The position numbers were made by a program, and so were the translations under genes. From the NCBI GenBank assembly GCA_035363255.1, contig DAOSES010000007.1, positions 30,840 through 94,839 on the forward strand: 64,000 bases of DNA. The letters run 5' to 3'. The first letter of the stretch is position 1; every line of letters starts with the position of its first letter. Below, in pieces: positions 27,977 to 38,700 of this stretch. Below the pieces are notes generated by a model. It ran no database searches. It had not been told where the DNA came from and saw only the letters and a list, made by a program, of their open reading frames with translations. Source of the DNA: T3SED10-260 sp035363255 (GTDB lineage Bacteria > Caldisericota > Caldisericia > UBA6126).

Positions 27977-30973
27977 ATGAGTACGCTGCTTCAAAAAAAA
28001 CTAGCGTGGCTTTTCTTGTTATTTTTTGTTACATTTTTATCTACACCATCTTTTCCTGCAAGTGCATCCAATCCCAGATCAGATGAATTTAAAATCAAAG
28101 TTCTCTTGTCCAGCAAAAAATCTCCCATTGAATTGAGCAATAACAGCAAACAATGGCTAATATCCCCATCAAGCTCTCCCTACACAAACCTAACCCTACA
28201 TTCTGCTCAATTGATATTCGATATACTGGGTAATCCAAATCAAACCATTCTTTTTTCAAGATCAAATTCATCGTGGAGCTGGGATCAAGCTTTAAACCAA
28301 GTACAAGCATTGAAGTCCTGTCTTAAAGGTAGTGGCTTAAAAGTATTCATAGGCATTTCCGACAATAATCAATTTTTTCTTGATATTGGTCCTTTTGAAA
28401 AAAATAAGGATGCAGCTTTTATTTGTAGTCTCCTTCAATCCTCCGGACATCTTTTTACAGTACAAGATAGCACCACTGGTCAAGCTTGTATCTCTATTGG
28501 TTTTCAAGAAAACTCATTTCATCTTAAGTCTGATTATTTCGTCTTAAATCAAGACAAAGTCCCAGTTTGGGAGATATCCACTCCCAGCAACGAAACTATC
28601 AATTTTGCCTCTCGTACATATCCTGAAAAATTAATCCTTGCATATTCTCCCTCCCAAAGCTTATTGCTTGTCAACGAATTATCAATCGAAGAATACCTTA
28701 GAAGTGTAGTTCCAGCAGAAATGCCAAACAATTGGCACCTAGAAGCTTTAAAAGCTCAGGCAGTAGCTAGCAGGTCTTTTGCGCTTTCACGTGTCCTTCA
28801 AGCCAGAAAAGTGAAAGCTCTATATGATGTGACTGACGATACCTACACCCAGGTTTATCTTGGATGTAGGTACTTTCCATCAAGTGACAATGCAGTAAAA
28901 GCAAGTAGAAACGAAGTTCTTGTCTTTAATAATCAAGTAATTGAGAGTGTCTTCCACTCTACCAGCGGAGGGCACACTGAAAATAATGAACTAGTTTGGT
29001 CAGGAGGAGCAAGACCCTATCTCCGAGGGGTTGTTTCTGAAGGAGAGGAGGGATCTCCTCACTTTACATGGTACAAAAGTATCAAACAAGAGCAATTTCT
29101 CATCGAAATAAACAAATACCTTTCTTCTGAAGGACGCCCTGAACGTCTTTCATCCCTTGAGTCCTTAACTATCACTGAAACTGGGGCTTCACCACGAGTT
29201 CGAAAAGTTTCACTCCATCACCAAAAAGGGGCTATCGAACTCAGTGGTTCTGAATTCCAAGCTATTTTTTCATTGAAAAGCACCTGGTTTAATATTTTGA
29301 TATGGAAAGACGATTATTCCTCTGCCTGGTGGAAAGACTATATGAATCCTGAAAACAAAGACTCCACAACTCTTTATATCTTTGGAAGAGGATGGGGTCA
29401 TGGGGTTGGAATGTCCCAATATGGAGCTGGAGCTCAAGCCAGAAAAGGTTTAAATTATCATCAAATCCTTCAACATTACTTCCAGGGAAGCCAAATTGAT
29501 CAAATGTCTCCTTACCTCCCAGCATCCCAAAACTCTTCGAGCATAAATGGTTCCTATTCCCCCTATTCTTCAAGTTGTCACCTAAGCTTTTCCCCATCAG
29601 TTATCAATAATGAGCTTCATGAGCAATGGAAGCTTGAATTACTTATATCATCAAGTAGTAGTATGCAGGGTTTTTCCCTGGACCTGGTATTTGACCCCAA
29701 CCATTTAGACATTAATGAAAACGACATCAGTGAAGGAACTTTTTTAAATGCAGGCGATAAAACTACCCTGTTTCTCAAGAAAAAAGAAAACAACAAGATT
29801 CATATTGGTTTGGCTCGTGAGGGTAAAGCTGGAGGAGTGGTCGGTGAAGGAGTATTACTAATCATCGAAGGTAGGGCTCTAAAAGAGGGCAGTAGCGAGA
29901 TACAACTCCAACAACTCCATGTATTCAACAGCCAACTGGAAGAGATTGAAGCCAGCTCAGACAAGGCTCTGATTGTTGTTAACAAAAAAGACCTTATCCC
30001 ACCCAAAACCCTAATCATTGAATACCCTCCTCGGTTTAACAATCAGGCTTTTGTAACTTTCCGCTGGATAGGAAGTGACAATGAGAGTAAAATTGAAAAC
30101 CTTTTCTATTCTTATCGCATCAATGAAGAAGCCTGGTCAATTTTTTCCAAGGATACCTTATACACATTTCATTTAAGCAATGACGGAGCCTATGTCTTTT
30201 CTGTGAGAGCAAAAGATGAAGCCAATCTTATCGATCCCTCCCCTCCAGTCTATACCTTTTATATTGACACCAAGCCCCCTTTGCTTGAGTTGGATCCCTT
30301 TCCCAATCCCACCACCAAATCAGAAATATTGATCAAAGGAAAAACCGAAGCTGACGTTACTCTCCTGGTTAATGCCATAAAGTACCCAGTATCTTCCTTG
30401 GGCAATTTTGAATGCCTTATTCCCTTAAAAAATGGAGACAATTTAATTCGCTTCATCGCTATCGATGAAGCATCAAATACCAGCACCCAAGACCTTCTTA
30501 TCACTCGTAATCCCTTTCCTTCTGTGGAAATTTCTCTCAGCATAGGTAGTCGCAAGGCTATGGTCAATAAAGAAATCAAAACCTTGGAAATAGCACCATT
30601 TATAGAACAAAACAGGACTTTTGTACCCTTACGCTTTATTGCAGAATCTTTTCAATCCAAAGTTGACTGGTTCCCAACAGAAAAAAGGATTCTCATTTCT
30701 CTGGATCACCCCCTGGTTCAAAAGAACATTACCCTTTGGCTTGGTTCAAAAACAGCCTTGATTGACGGAGAAAAAGTTCCTCTCGATGTTCCCCCTTTGC
30801 TAAAACCTCCTGGAATTACCTTTGTACCTATACGTTTTATTGCTGAGAGTTTTGGCTCAAAAGTTGAGTGGTTTCCTCAAACCCAAAGCATAAACATAAT
30901 TTTTCCTGACCCGGAAAAATTCAACAAGCATGATCAAAGTCTGAGAAAGTTGGTGATTACTCATGAAAAATAG
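27977..30973 (+). CDS. SpoIID/LytB-type protein with cohesin-like, Ig-like and two stalk domains
   Basis: 998 residues, with a signal peptide (about 9-30). The SpoIID domain shows EEYLRSVVPAEMPNNWHLEALKAQ in two parts (about 238-262), where the Glu of PAEM is the catalytic-type residue of SpoIID glycan lytic enzymes. It ends with GRGWGHGVGMSQYGAGA (about 470-486). Then come a cohesin-like domain (about 545-665: FSLDLVFDPNHL, later GEGVLLIIEGRA), an Ig-like segment, a glucodextranase-like repeat, and two stalk domains (about 855-985). SpoIID cleaves denuded peptidoglycan strands in sporulating bacteria; here the surface modules suggest a general envelope role. Start ATG 27977 follows GGGAGG; the frame is open from 27947, but that would place the site inside the gene. 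It overlaps the next gene by 11 bases. Confidence 0.85.
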   Translation: MSTLLQKKLAWLFLLFFVTFLSTPSFPASASNPRSDEFKIKVLLSSKKSPIELSNNSKQWLISPSSSPYTNLTLHSAQLIFDILGNPNQTILFSRSNSSWSWDQALNQVQALKSCLKGSGLKVFIGISDNNQFFLDIGPFEKNKDAAFICSLLQSSGHLFTVQDSTTGQACISIGFQENSFHLKSDYFVLNQDKVPVWEISTPSNETINFASRTYPEKLILAYSPSQSLLLVNELSIEEYLRSVVPAEMPNNWHLEALKAQAVASRSFALSRVLQARKVKALYDVTDDTYTQVYLGCRYFPSSDNAVKASRNEVLVFNNQVIESVFHSTSGGHTENNELVWSGGARPYLRGVVSEGEEGSPHFTWYKSIKQEQFLIEINKYLSSEGRPERLSSLESLTITETGASPRVRKVSLHHQKGAIELSGSEFQAIFSLKSTWFNILIWKDDYSSAWWKDYMNPENKDSTTLYIFGRGWGHGVGMSQYGAGAQARKGLNYHQILQHYFQGSQIDQMSPYLPASQNSSSINGSYSPYSSSCHLSFSPSVINNELHEQWKLELLISSSSSMQGFSLDLVFDPNHLDINENDISEGTFLNAGDKTTLFLKKKENNKIHIGLAREGKAGGVVGEGVLLIIEGRALKEGSSEIQLQQLHVFNSQLEEIEASSDKALIVVNKKDLIPPKTLIIEYPPRFNNQAFVTFRWIGSDNESKIENLFYSYRINEEAWSIFSKDTLYTFHLSNDGAYVFSVRAKDEANLIDPSPPVYTFYIDTKPPLLELDPFPNPTTKSEILIKGKTEADVTLLVNAIKYPVSSLGNFECLIPLKNGDNLIRFIAIDEASNTSTQDLLITRNPFPSVEISLSIGSRKAMVNKEIKTLEIAPFIEQNRTFVPLRFIAESFQSKVDWFPTEKRILISLDHPLVQKNITLWLGSKTALIDGEKVPLDVPPLLKPPGITFVPIRFIAESFGSKVEWFPQTQSINIIFPDPEKFNKHDQSLRKLVITHEK

Positions 30974-33900
30974 ATTCATATCTTTGATACTAAGTGTAAT
31001 GCTGCTATTGCCTTTTCCTTATCTTCGCGCGTCGGCCGAACAAACTCCAACTCAACATTGGCCAATGTTCCGACAAAATGAATCAGGAACTGGGGAAAGC
31101 AGTGTCTCGCTGAAAACAGACTCAATGCTGGAACAATGGAGATTCCAAACTGGAAGTTCAATCTCTTGCTCCCCCGTTGTTAGCCAGGGCACCACATACG
31201 TTTTATCCGACAACCGAAAACTATATGCCCTGGAAACAGAAAGTGGCCAAAAAAGATGGGAGAGCGAAGAATTTATCAATTACCCCCTCCCTCTGGGTGC
31301 CCCAACCGTTAGCAATGACAGAATATACTTTCTTACTGGAGGAGCTTCAGACAGACCTTCTTACCTCTACTGCTACTCCACTGAAGGGTATCGTTTATGG
31401 AATTTTGCTGCCTTTGGCCAGTTTAGCAGTCATTCCCCCTTGGTATATGGCAACAAAATCTTTGCTGGTGCTTCTACTGATATCCTTTATTGCATCAATG
31501 CAGGAGGCAATCAAATATGGCAAAAAGCACTAAACTCTCCGATTTTAAGCACTCCAGTTTTAGGTGCTAACAGAGTATTTACTGTAAGCTCCAAAGGTAG
31601 GGTATATGCTTTTGACTACGAAAGTCTTGCCGACCTATTTGAAGTTGACCTGCCATTTAATAGTCCGAGTGAATGTAAATCATCTCCTGTATTCTATGAT
31701 GGGGTACTGTATATTGCCTCAAAGTCAATCAACAACAAAGGTGAAATCTTCGCCATCAATGCCTACACTGGTGAAATTATTTGGCGATCAGGACCTTTAG
31801 CAAACTTTGTTTCTTCCTTGACCGCCAACACTAACTTCCTTTTCATTGGATCAGAAGATCACGTTTTGTATGCCATTGGAAGAGCTGATGGCAAGGTAAA
31901 ATGGAAATATTCCTCTCGAGGTCGTATTTTATCTACTCCAGCTATAAGTGAAGATAAAGTTTTCTCTGCTTCAGCTGATGGCAACATTTATGCTCTAGAT
32001 TTTAAAGGAGAGCTTCAATGGAAGTATGCCCTTGGAGGAGAAATTATCACCTCCCCCGCTATCAGCAACAACAAACTGACCATTACCCAATCCAACAACG
32101 TGGTTACCTTTGCAGATAACATCGATTTCTCCATTTCTGCCCTACCCTCAGAACTTAGTTTATACCAGGGCGAAGAAACGAATATAGCTTTACAGATCCA
32201 ATCTTCAGGTAGTATTTCTCAAAATGTGTTTCTTCGTACAGACAGTGTACCTTTGGGTTTTGAAGCAATCATCAGCCCCAATATTCTGAAACTTTCAGAG
32301 GGTCGCGGTAATGCTTCCTTAAAGCTGAAAAGCAACAAAGAAACCAAACCGGGAACTCACACTTTTTTCGTTATTGCTGAAACTGCAGGTCGGAGCAGGA
32401 AGGTCAGAATCACTGTAGAGATACTGAAAATTTCAGAGGGTAGTTTTTACATTCAGATGACCCCACAAACAGCTGAAGTCAATGCGGGTAATGCTGTGGT
32501 ATACCAAGTTGAAGTTGGAAGCAGGGATCAATTCAGAGGTAGTGTGCAACTATCCGTTTTATCCCCCCCCTCAGGATTTCAATGCACTTTTCAGGAAGCT
32601 CGTTTAGAAGTGCCAGGAATAACCAACTTAGTAGTGTTTGTCGATATCACTGTAGATCCAGACAGATACTCCCTTACCGTGGAGGGCTTGGGAGGTGGAA
32701 GAAGAGAGCTAAGTCGTGCATCCCTGGTTGTTCAGGGCACCAAGAGATTTGATTGGCCTGGTTTTGGAAACTCAAACCAACTCACCAATTACACCAAAGA
32801 AGCTGTTTCTCATGCTCTTGAAACCAGATATATTTTTCAAGCAGAGGGCGCGATTCGTAGTCAAGCCGCCATCGTCGGTGACACCGCCTACTTTACCTCA
32901 GAAATTCCTCGAGCCTCAAAACATCATGCCACCAAACTATATGCCATAGACATACGATCTGGTGAATTAAAATGGGACTACTTCCTTGGTATTTCATCCA
33001 AAACACTTCCAGATATCGGAGAAGAAGGTCCTGACGATCCTCCTCCCTGGATTTCCTCTCCAAGAATTCACGGTAACAAGTTATTTGTTGGAACTCTTGA
33101 TGGCTTGTTGTTTTGTATTGACATCACCTCTGGCCGACCCATTTGGTTTAGAAATGTTGGCTCAAGTATCCGTTCCTCTCCCTCTATCGGAGACGATAAA
33201 GTATACTTTGGCACTGAAAACAATCGCGTATTTGCGCTTGACATCGAATCAGGTGAACAACGTTGGATGACTGAGTTAAAAGGCCCTGTTCATTCCAGTC
33301 CAGCCTTTTACAACAACCGAGTATATGTCAGTTCATATGATAATCACTTACACTGTCTATCATCCACCAATGGTTTGATCTTCTGGTCATTCAATGGGTT
33401 TAGATCGAGCTTCAAAGCTTCTCCTTCGGTCGGTGAACAAGGTATCTATATTGGAGGAGCAGGCGAGAATAAATACTTTTATCGCGTAAATCATAATGGA
33501 TCTGCCAAATGGCAAATTCTTACTGCCGCAGAAATACCTTCCACCGCTGCTTTAGATGAAAATGACCAAACTATCTACTATTTAAATGTTGCCCAACAAG
33601 CTAACATACAATTATCTGAACTCACCCGTTTAAACACAGAAAGCAAGGAAAAAATCTGGGGATATGCAGCGGGTGGGGGCGTGATCTCAAGCTCTCCAGT
33701 AGTCGCTGACGACAAGATATTGTTTGGTGGTTTGGACAAAGCTTTTAATATTGTTGGCAAAGATGGGCGATTGATCTTCAAACAAGTTCTTGATGCGCCC
33801 ATACAGGGGAGTCCTTCGGTGGGAAGAGGGGTAGTACTTGTAGGAACAAATAGTGGTAAGCTTTATGCTTTCACTTCGAGCATCATGTTTACGCTCATCC

Positions 33901-35732
33901 CCGAAAAACAGTTAGTAAACCTATTTCAAGGAGAATCCACTGATATCAATATAAACATCCTAGCAGACTCACCTCTTAAAGCTCCTGTAAAGTTATCAGC
34001 AGACAACCTTCCTACAGGGGCTTCGGTAGAATTTCTTCCTCCAGAAGTCAACCAATTTCCAGGTTCAACTATCATGCGCATCAAACTAAATCCACATACG
34101 CCCATTGGTAAATATCCCATCACAATCCTTGGCACCAGCGGAACTTATCGAAGAACCACAAGCATAGAACTCAGAGTACAGAATCTTGCTCCAGGAAAGT
34201 TTTCACTAAAAACAGCAAGTACTGAAAAAGAAATCAATGCTGGTTCAGCCATTAAGGCAGAGATCTTTGCAGAGCCTTCAGGTGGATTCAATGCTCCCGT
34301 AAGTTTTTCTGTAGTGAGTGAACTACCCGACCATATTCAGGCACTTTTCAATCCAAAAACTATAAGCCTTCCGGGTTCCACTACACTTAGCATTCAAGTT
34401 CCTGCTACAGCCAATCCACAAAAATTTGAGATGACTGTTCGAGGTGACGGAGGAGGCAAACAGGAAAACTTAGTCTTCTCAGTGTCGGTATTTGAAAACA
34501 TGACAGGTGATTTTTCTATTCGAGTCACACCTATATCAAAAACGATTTATACTGGAGAAAATGCTGAATATGAAGTTATTGCTGAAGGTTGGGATGGATT
34601 TAATGAAGCAATAGAACTCGATGTTGAAGGCTTACCCACTTATCTGCAACCCAAGTTCGAAAGCAAAAAACTCCGAAATGGAGAAAAAACTGTCTTCTCA
34701 GTTCTCACAACTCTTGATACTCCAACAGGAAGTTATGCTTTTTCTCTTACTGGTAAAGCACAAAAAACAAGCAAGAAGATCCCTTTAACCCTCGAAATTA
34801 TTCAAGAAAAGGGAGATTTTTCTTTCAACTTTCCTCCCAATTTCCTCATCAGCATGACTGCAGGTACACAAAAAGATTTTTCGTTCCAACCTACCTTCAC
34901 CGTTAACTGGAATGCTCCAGTCACATTTAGTATCCTAAACTTGCCTTCCAACCTTCAAGCTCAAATCCTTCCCCCCATATTAGAACCCAAAGCCAGCTCC
35001 AAAGAAGTCAAGATTATGTTTACTGCGAGCGAATCGTCTCCTAACGAGACTTACTCACTTTCATTGCAAGGAAGTGGAGGGGGAAAAACTCGTACTGTTC
35101 ACTTTAGAGTCCAGGTTTTATCCATTCAAGCAGGCTACCTTTCTTATCAAATCAATCCCACTTTTCCACAGATCAAAAGGAATCACGACACTCCCATCGA
35201 TATAAATATCATGGGAGCGAAAGAAATCAGTTATCTTGAGTTTCGTTTTTCATGGGATCCAATTTTGGCAAGTGTTTCGAGCATTCAGCTCAATGCTGCA
35301 TTGAGCAATCCTTCAGTAGGTGCTACCCTATCAAGCGAAATCAATCAAGAAAAAGGTTTTGCTCTGATCAAAGTAAGTATTCCAGTGGAGAATTCCATTA
35401 GTGGAGATATGCTGTTGATGCAGATATTTATGTCTGGAATCAACAAAGGTGAAATGCTTCTTAAGATCGACGACACCGTTGCTCGAAACAAGACACTCGA
35501 TTTAATGCCTTCCAAAGGAACCTCAGTATCCAGTCTTGTCACTCTCTATTTACCTGGAGATGTAAATGGTGACGGGAAAGTTGATATTGAAGATTTAGTT
35601 TTGTTTGCTCGTGCTTTTGGCACCAAAAAAGGTGATACAAACTATGATGCTCGTGCAGATTTTAATAATGACGGTTTGGTAGATGGATTGGATTTGATAC
35701 TCCTCGCTTACAATTGGGGAGAAAGCCTTTAA
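30963..35732 (+). CDS. Secreted double PQQ-propeller protein with Ig-like repeats, cohesin-like domain and C-terminal dockerin
   Basis: 1589 residues with a signal peptide (about 5-25). Two PQQ-type beta-propellers (about 30-385 and 597-975) carry repeated YALDxxSGxxxW blades. About six Ig-like repeats (two after the first propeller, four at about 975-1385) share the pattern of a turn GLP/NLP followed by Pro and a late GGGKxR. A cohesin-like domain (about 1390-1525) precedes a clear dockerin (about 1530-1589): PGDVNGDGKVDIEDLVLFAR and ADFNNDGLVDGLDLILLAYN are its two calcium loops. There is no catalytic signature, so it is a structural or scaffold protein. It is translated from an ATG overlapping the SpoIID-like gene. 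A partner with a matching cohesin could be that neighbour. Confidence 0.85.
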   Translation: MKNRFISLILSVMLLLPFPYLRASAEQTPTQHWPMFRQNESGTGESSVSLKTDSMLEQWRFQTGSSISCSPVVSQGTTYVLSDNRKLYALETESGQKRWESEEFINYPLPLGAPTVSNDRIYFLTGGASDRPSYLYCYSTEGYRLWNFAAFGQFSSHSPLVYGNKIFAGASTDILYCINAGGNQIWQKALNSPILSTPVLGANRVFTVSSKGRVYAFDYESLADLFEVDLPFNSPSECKSSPVFYDGVLYIASKSINNKGEIFAINAYTGEIIWRSGPLANFVSSLTANTNFLFIGSEDHVLYAIGRADGKVKWKYSSRGRILSTPAISEDKVFSASADGNIYALDFKGELQWKYALGGEIITSPAISNNKLTITQSNNVVTFADNIDFSISALPSELSLYQGEETNIALQIQSSGSISQNVFLRTDSVPLGFEAIISPNILKLSEGRGNASLKLKSNKETKPGTHTFFVIAETAGRSRKVRITVEILKISEGSFYIQMTPQTAEVNAGNAVVYQVEVGSRDQFRGSVQLSVLSPPSGFQCTFQEARLEVPGITNLVVFVDITVDPDRYSLTVEGLGGGRRELSRASLVVQGTKRFDWPGFGNSNQLTNYTKEAVSHALETRYIFQAEGAIRSQAAIVGDTAYFTSEIPRASKHHATKLYAIDIRSGELKWDYFLGISSKTLPDIGEEGPDDPPPWISSPRIHGNKLFVGTLDGLLFCIDITSGRPIWFRNVGSSIRSSPSIGDDKVYFGTENNRVFALDIESGEQRWMTELKGPVHSSPAFYNNRVYVSSYDNHLHCLSSTNGLIFWSFNGFRSSFKASPSVGEQGIYIGGAGENKYFYRVNHNGSAKWQILTAAEIPSTAALDENDQTIYYLNVAQQANIQLSELTRLNTESKEKIWGYAAGGGVISSSPVVADDKILFGGLDKAFNIVGKDGRLIFKQVLDAPIQGSPSVGRGVVLVGTNSGKLYAFTSSIMFTLIPEKQLVNLFQGESTDININILADSPLKAPVKLSADNLPTGASVEFLPPEVNQFPGSTIMRIKLNPHTPIGKYPITILGTSGTYRRTTSIELRVQNLAPGKFSLKTASTEKEINAGSAIKAEIFAEPSGGFNAPVSFSVVSELPDHIQALFNPKTISLPGSTTLSIQVPATANPQKFEMTVRGDGGGKQENLVFSVSVFENMTGDFSIRVTPISKTIYTGENAEYEVIAEGWDGFNEAIELDVEGLPTYLQPKFESKKLRNGEKTVFSVLTTLDTPTGSYAFSLTGKAQKTSKKIPLTLEIIQEKGDFSFNFPPNFLISMTAGTQKDFSFQPTFTVNWNAPVTFSILNLPSNLQAQILPPILEPKASSKEVKIMFTASESSPNETYSLSLQGSGGGKTRTVHFRVQVLSIQAGYLSYQINPTFPQIKRNHDTPIDINIMGAKEISYLEFRFSWDPILASVSSIQLNAALSNPSVGATLSSEINQEKGFALIKVSIPVENSISGDMLLMQIFMSGINKGEMLLKIDDTVARNKTLDLMPSKGTSVSSLVTLYLPGDVNGDGKVDIEDLVLFARAFGTKKGDTNYDARADFNNDGLVDGLDLILLAYNWGESL

Positions 35733-35736
35733 AAAA

Positions 35737-35780
35737 TAAAAAAACCCTCCCGTTCTAAATGGAACGGGAGGGTTTTTTTA
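35737..35780. terminator. Bidirectional terminator between converging surface genes
   Basis: A 15-base-pair stem (35741-35755 with 35762-35776, core CCCTCCCGTTC) with a six-base loop is flanked by an A tract on the left and a T tract on the right. It should terminate both the PQQ gene and the minus-strand gene ending at 35795. Confidence 0.92.
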
Positions 35781-35794
35781 TACTCTGTTAAGAT

Positions 35795-38700
35795 CTATTT
35801 AGCAGGAAGACTCAATCGTTGTATAGTAACCACTTGATCTTTGGCATCCCATTCCACCAGAGATCCAAAAGCCTCTGCAATAAAACGTATGGGTACAAAG
35901 GTTCTGCTTTTGTGAATGATTGGGGGAGCATCCAAACGGTAAACCTTGCTACCAACCATTGCAATCGAATTGCCAATCTGCATCGAAATAAACATACCCT
36001 CCAAGGCTATCTCAACTGTTTCGCTCTTAGCTTCCCAAGCCACTTCAGCGCCAAAAGCTTCTGCAATAGCTCTCACTGGTACCATGGTTCGACTGCTTCG
36101 AATAAAAGGTTCAGCATCAAGAACAACAGTTTTTCCATTGACTACCATTGCCATACGTCCGATGGTAAGTAATATCAGGGTTTTTACATATACTTTCAGC
36201 TCAAGGCTCAAGCTTGTCTCATGAGAAAAAGCATTAACTGCTCTTACCAAGACTCGATTGATACCTGGTTCCACTGGGATCCTTGCAGAAAAAGCCCCAT
36301 CAAGCACTTCAGCTTTAATCTCATTGACATATACCGTCGCATCCTTAGGTTCGACCTGACCTGTTACCGTGTATTCATTTATTTCTGACAAGTCATCACT
36401 AAAGGGATCTACTGATATTTCTGGTCCTTTCCAAATAGCTTCTACTTCTGCTTTGACTGTAGTACTCAAGCCCTTCGGATGAGTGGCTTTGAATTCAATC
36501 ACCTGCAAGCCCTCTTTAAGAAACACTTTAACTGAAAACTTTCCATCGGGTGAAAGATCAATCACCTTTTGCTCTACCAGCAAATGAGATCCTGGCCAGG
36601 TCCAGCCGGTAAAAATCATCTCTTTCTCTGCAGTCTGAGGCGGATAGGCATCAAGCTCTAAAGTAGGTGCAATACTTGAATCCCAGACTTTAATTATTGG
36701 ATTCTGACTTACTTTAGTTTTTTCTAAACTTACTATCAAGTTTTCAGCTTTTTCAGGACTGAGCGTGAAGCTTGCTCTACCTTGAGCATCCAATTCTTCT
36801 TTCCATTCCTTATTGCTTCCTTTAATTACTACAAAATCACCCTGGAAAGGCTTATTGCCAGCATCGAAAGCCTGAACAACAACCTCTGATCGTAGATCGG
36901 TATAAAGATAATGACCTTTCACCACTTCCAAACGAGCTGTTTGAACCACATCAAACAAGATCAAATTTTGACATGTTTCCAGAGTCTCGTTGATGTAGGG
37001 AGAATAGTCAAGTATGCCTTTTACTTGGATCACACCTTCCCCGCTCATCGCTGGAGTCAGTTTAAGAGTTAGTGTCCTGTCGCCAGGCTTTAAAAATACT
37101 TTCTCAAGAAGTTTATCTTGATGATAGAACGCTAAACCCTTCATGTATTTTGCATCAGGATCCAGGGTGATCATAAGATGATTTTCCTGTCCGCTAATCA
37201 AATCTGGGTTTTCGGGATTAAAAGCCGTATAAGTAAATTTCTTACCTTGCAAGTCAGTAATTTGGTATAAGGGTTTGTGGATTGTAATGCCACTGGGGCT
37301 GAAACCAAACCAGTCTAAAGCAAAAGTACCATCAGGTCGATACCTTCGTGGTATTGAATTGCCATGGTCTTCAGGCTTCCCTCCGGCTACATCTGAAAGC
37401 TTTGCATCATGAATCAAATTGTTCCAGCCCAATAGACTTCCAACTTGAACAGCATCGCTCGCAAATAAATAAAACTTCACGCTTCCATCGGTCGTAGCAT
37501 AAGCATCTTGCTTATCTACTTTTTTATCCCCATTCTTATCGCCGAATAAATAGAAGCTATCATAAGTCTGGTTGTACAAACACCCATTTCCAAACCAATC
37601 AGGCTTATTCAAAGTACGCTTCTGTTTATCAAACAAAGTGGAGTAAGCTTTATTTAGGGAATATACATCGCTGGATTTTACTTGCTCCATAGAATAAGCC
37701 AGATAAAATGGTTTTTCTCTGCATATATCACTCATACCAGTAATATAGGGTATAAAATGAAGTCCTGAGCCCACAAGGTTTTTCCCATCAGCTCCCTTGA
37801 GCTGTGCATGAACCTGGTAAAGCCCACCAATCACTGGCTTAGTAACTTCCTGCTTGTCCATATCTTGTAAAGTATAAGTGATCTTGGGATGTTCAACAGA
37901 TACTTCAGTACTACCAAAACTTCTTCTATCTTTGGTTAGTACCCTAAGCTTAATTTTCCCTGCATCATTAACAACGAAATTCTTAAACCGGTAGATCCCC
38001 TGTTTTGCGCTTGAAAAATCATACTGTATGAGATTTGAAGCAGAAAATAGCTTTTCGTTGGATATACCATCGCTCGAACTATTGTGCAGATCCGTTCTCA
38101 ACCAATAATAATCAGGAAGCGGAGATGGAATATCATCGAAAAACAAGGCAGCTGTTTCATTAACGCTTAGTGAACCATTTTGCGTTAGATCTACGGGAGT
38201 GCCATCTTCGCGTTTCACAATAATGGTAAAGGGATCTCCTTTGAATATTTGTTCAGGACTGATACCAGCTGTAAGTTTAGAAGGTAGTGTAGTGATGATT
38301 AAATCTTTTTTGGGGCCACTGCTAAATCCTATTGGAATGATAGTTTGCCCGGAAAGATATACTTCATGAGAAAAAAGCTTGCTATCTACAGGGCTCTGAT
38401 ATAAAGGACCAAAAGATCGATCATTATTATCATCTCCGTATTTGTATGCAGTGAGAATGACTGGCAGTATCTCTGCATCATCAATGATATTGTTTTCATT
38501 GAAGTCGATACCCACCATATCCACAACACATCGATTTTTCTCGCTTAAACGAAAAGTAAAAAGGCCATTATTCACTTGGAAGGTGCGAGCATCTATCATT
38601 CCTCCAGACCAAGTGTTGGTGGCAAGATCATAGGATCCAATGATCTCTGTTTCCCAGTCATTGAAAGATATCTTCCCATCCCCATTGAGATCATCTCTGG

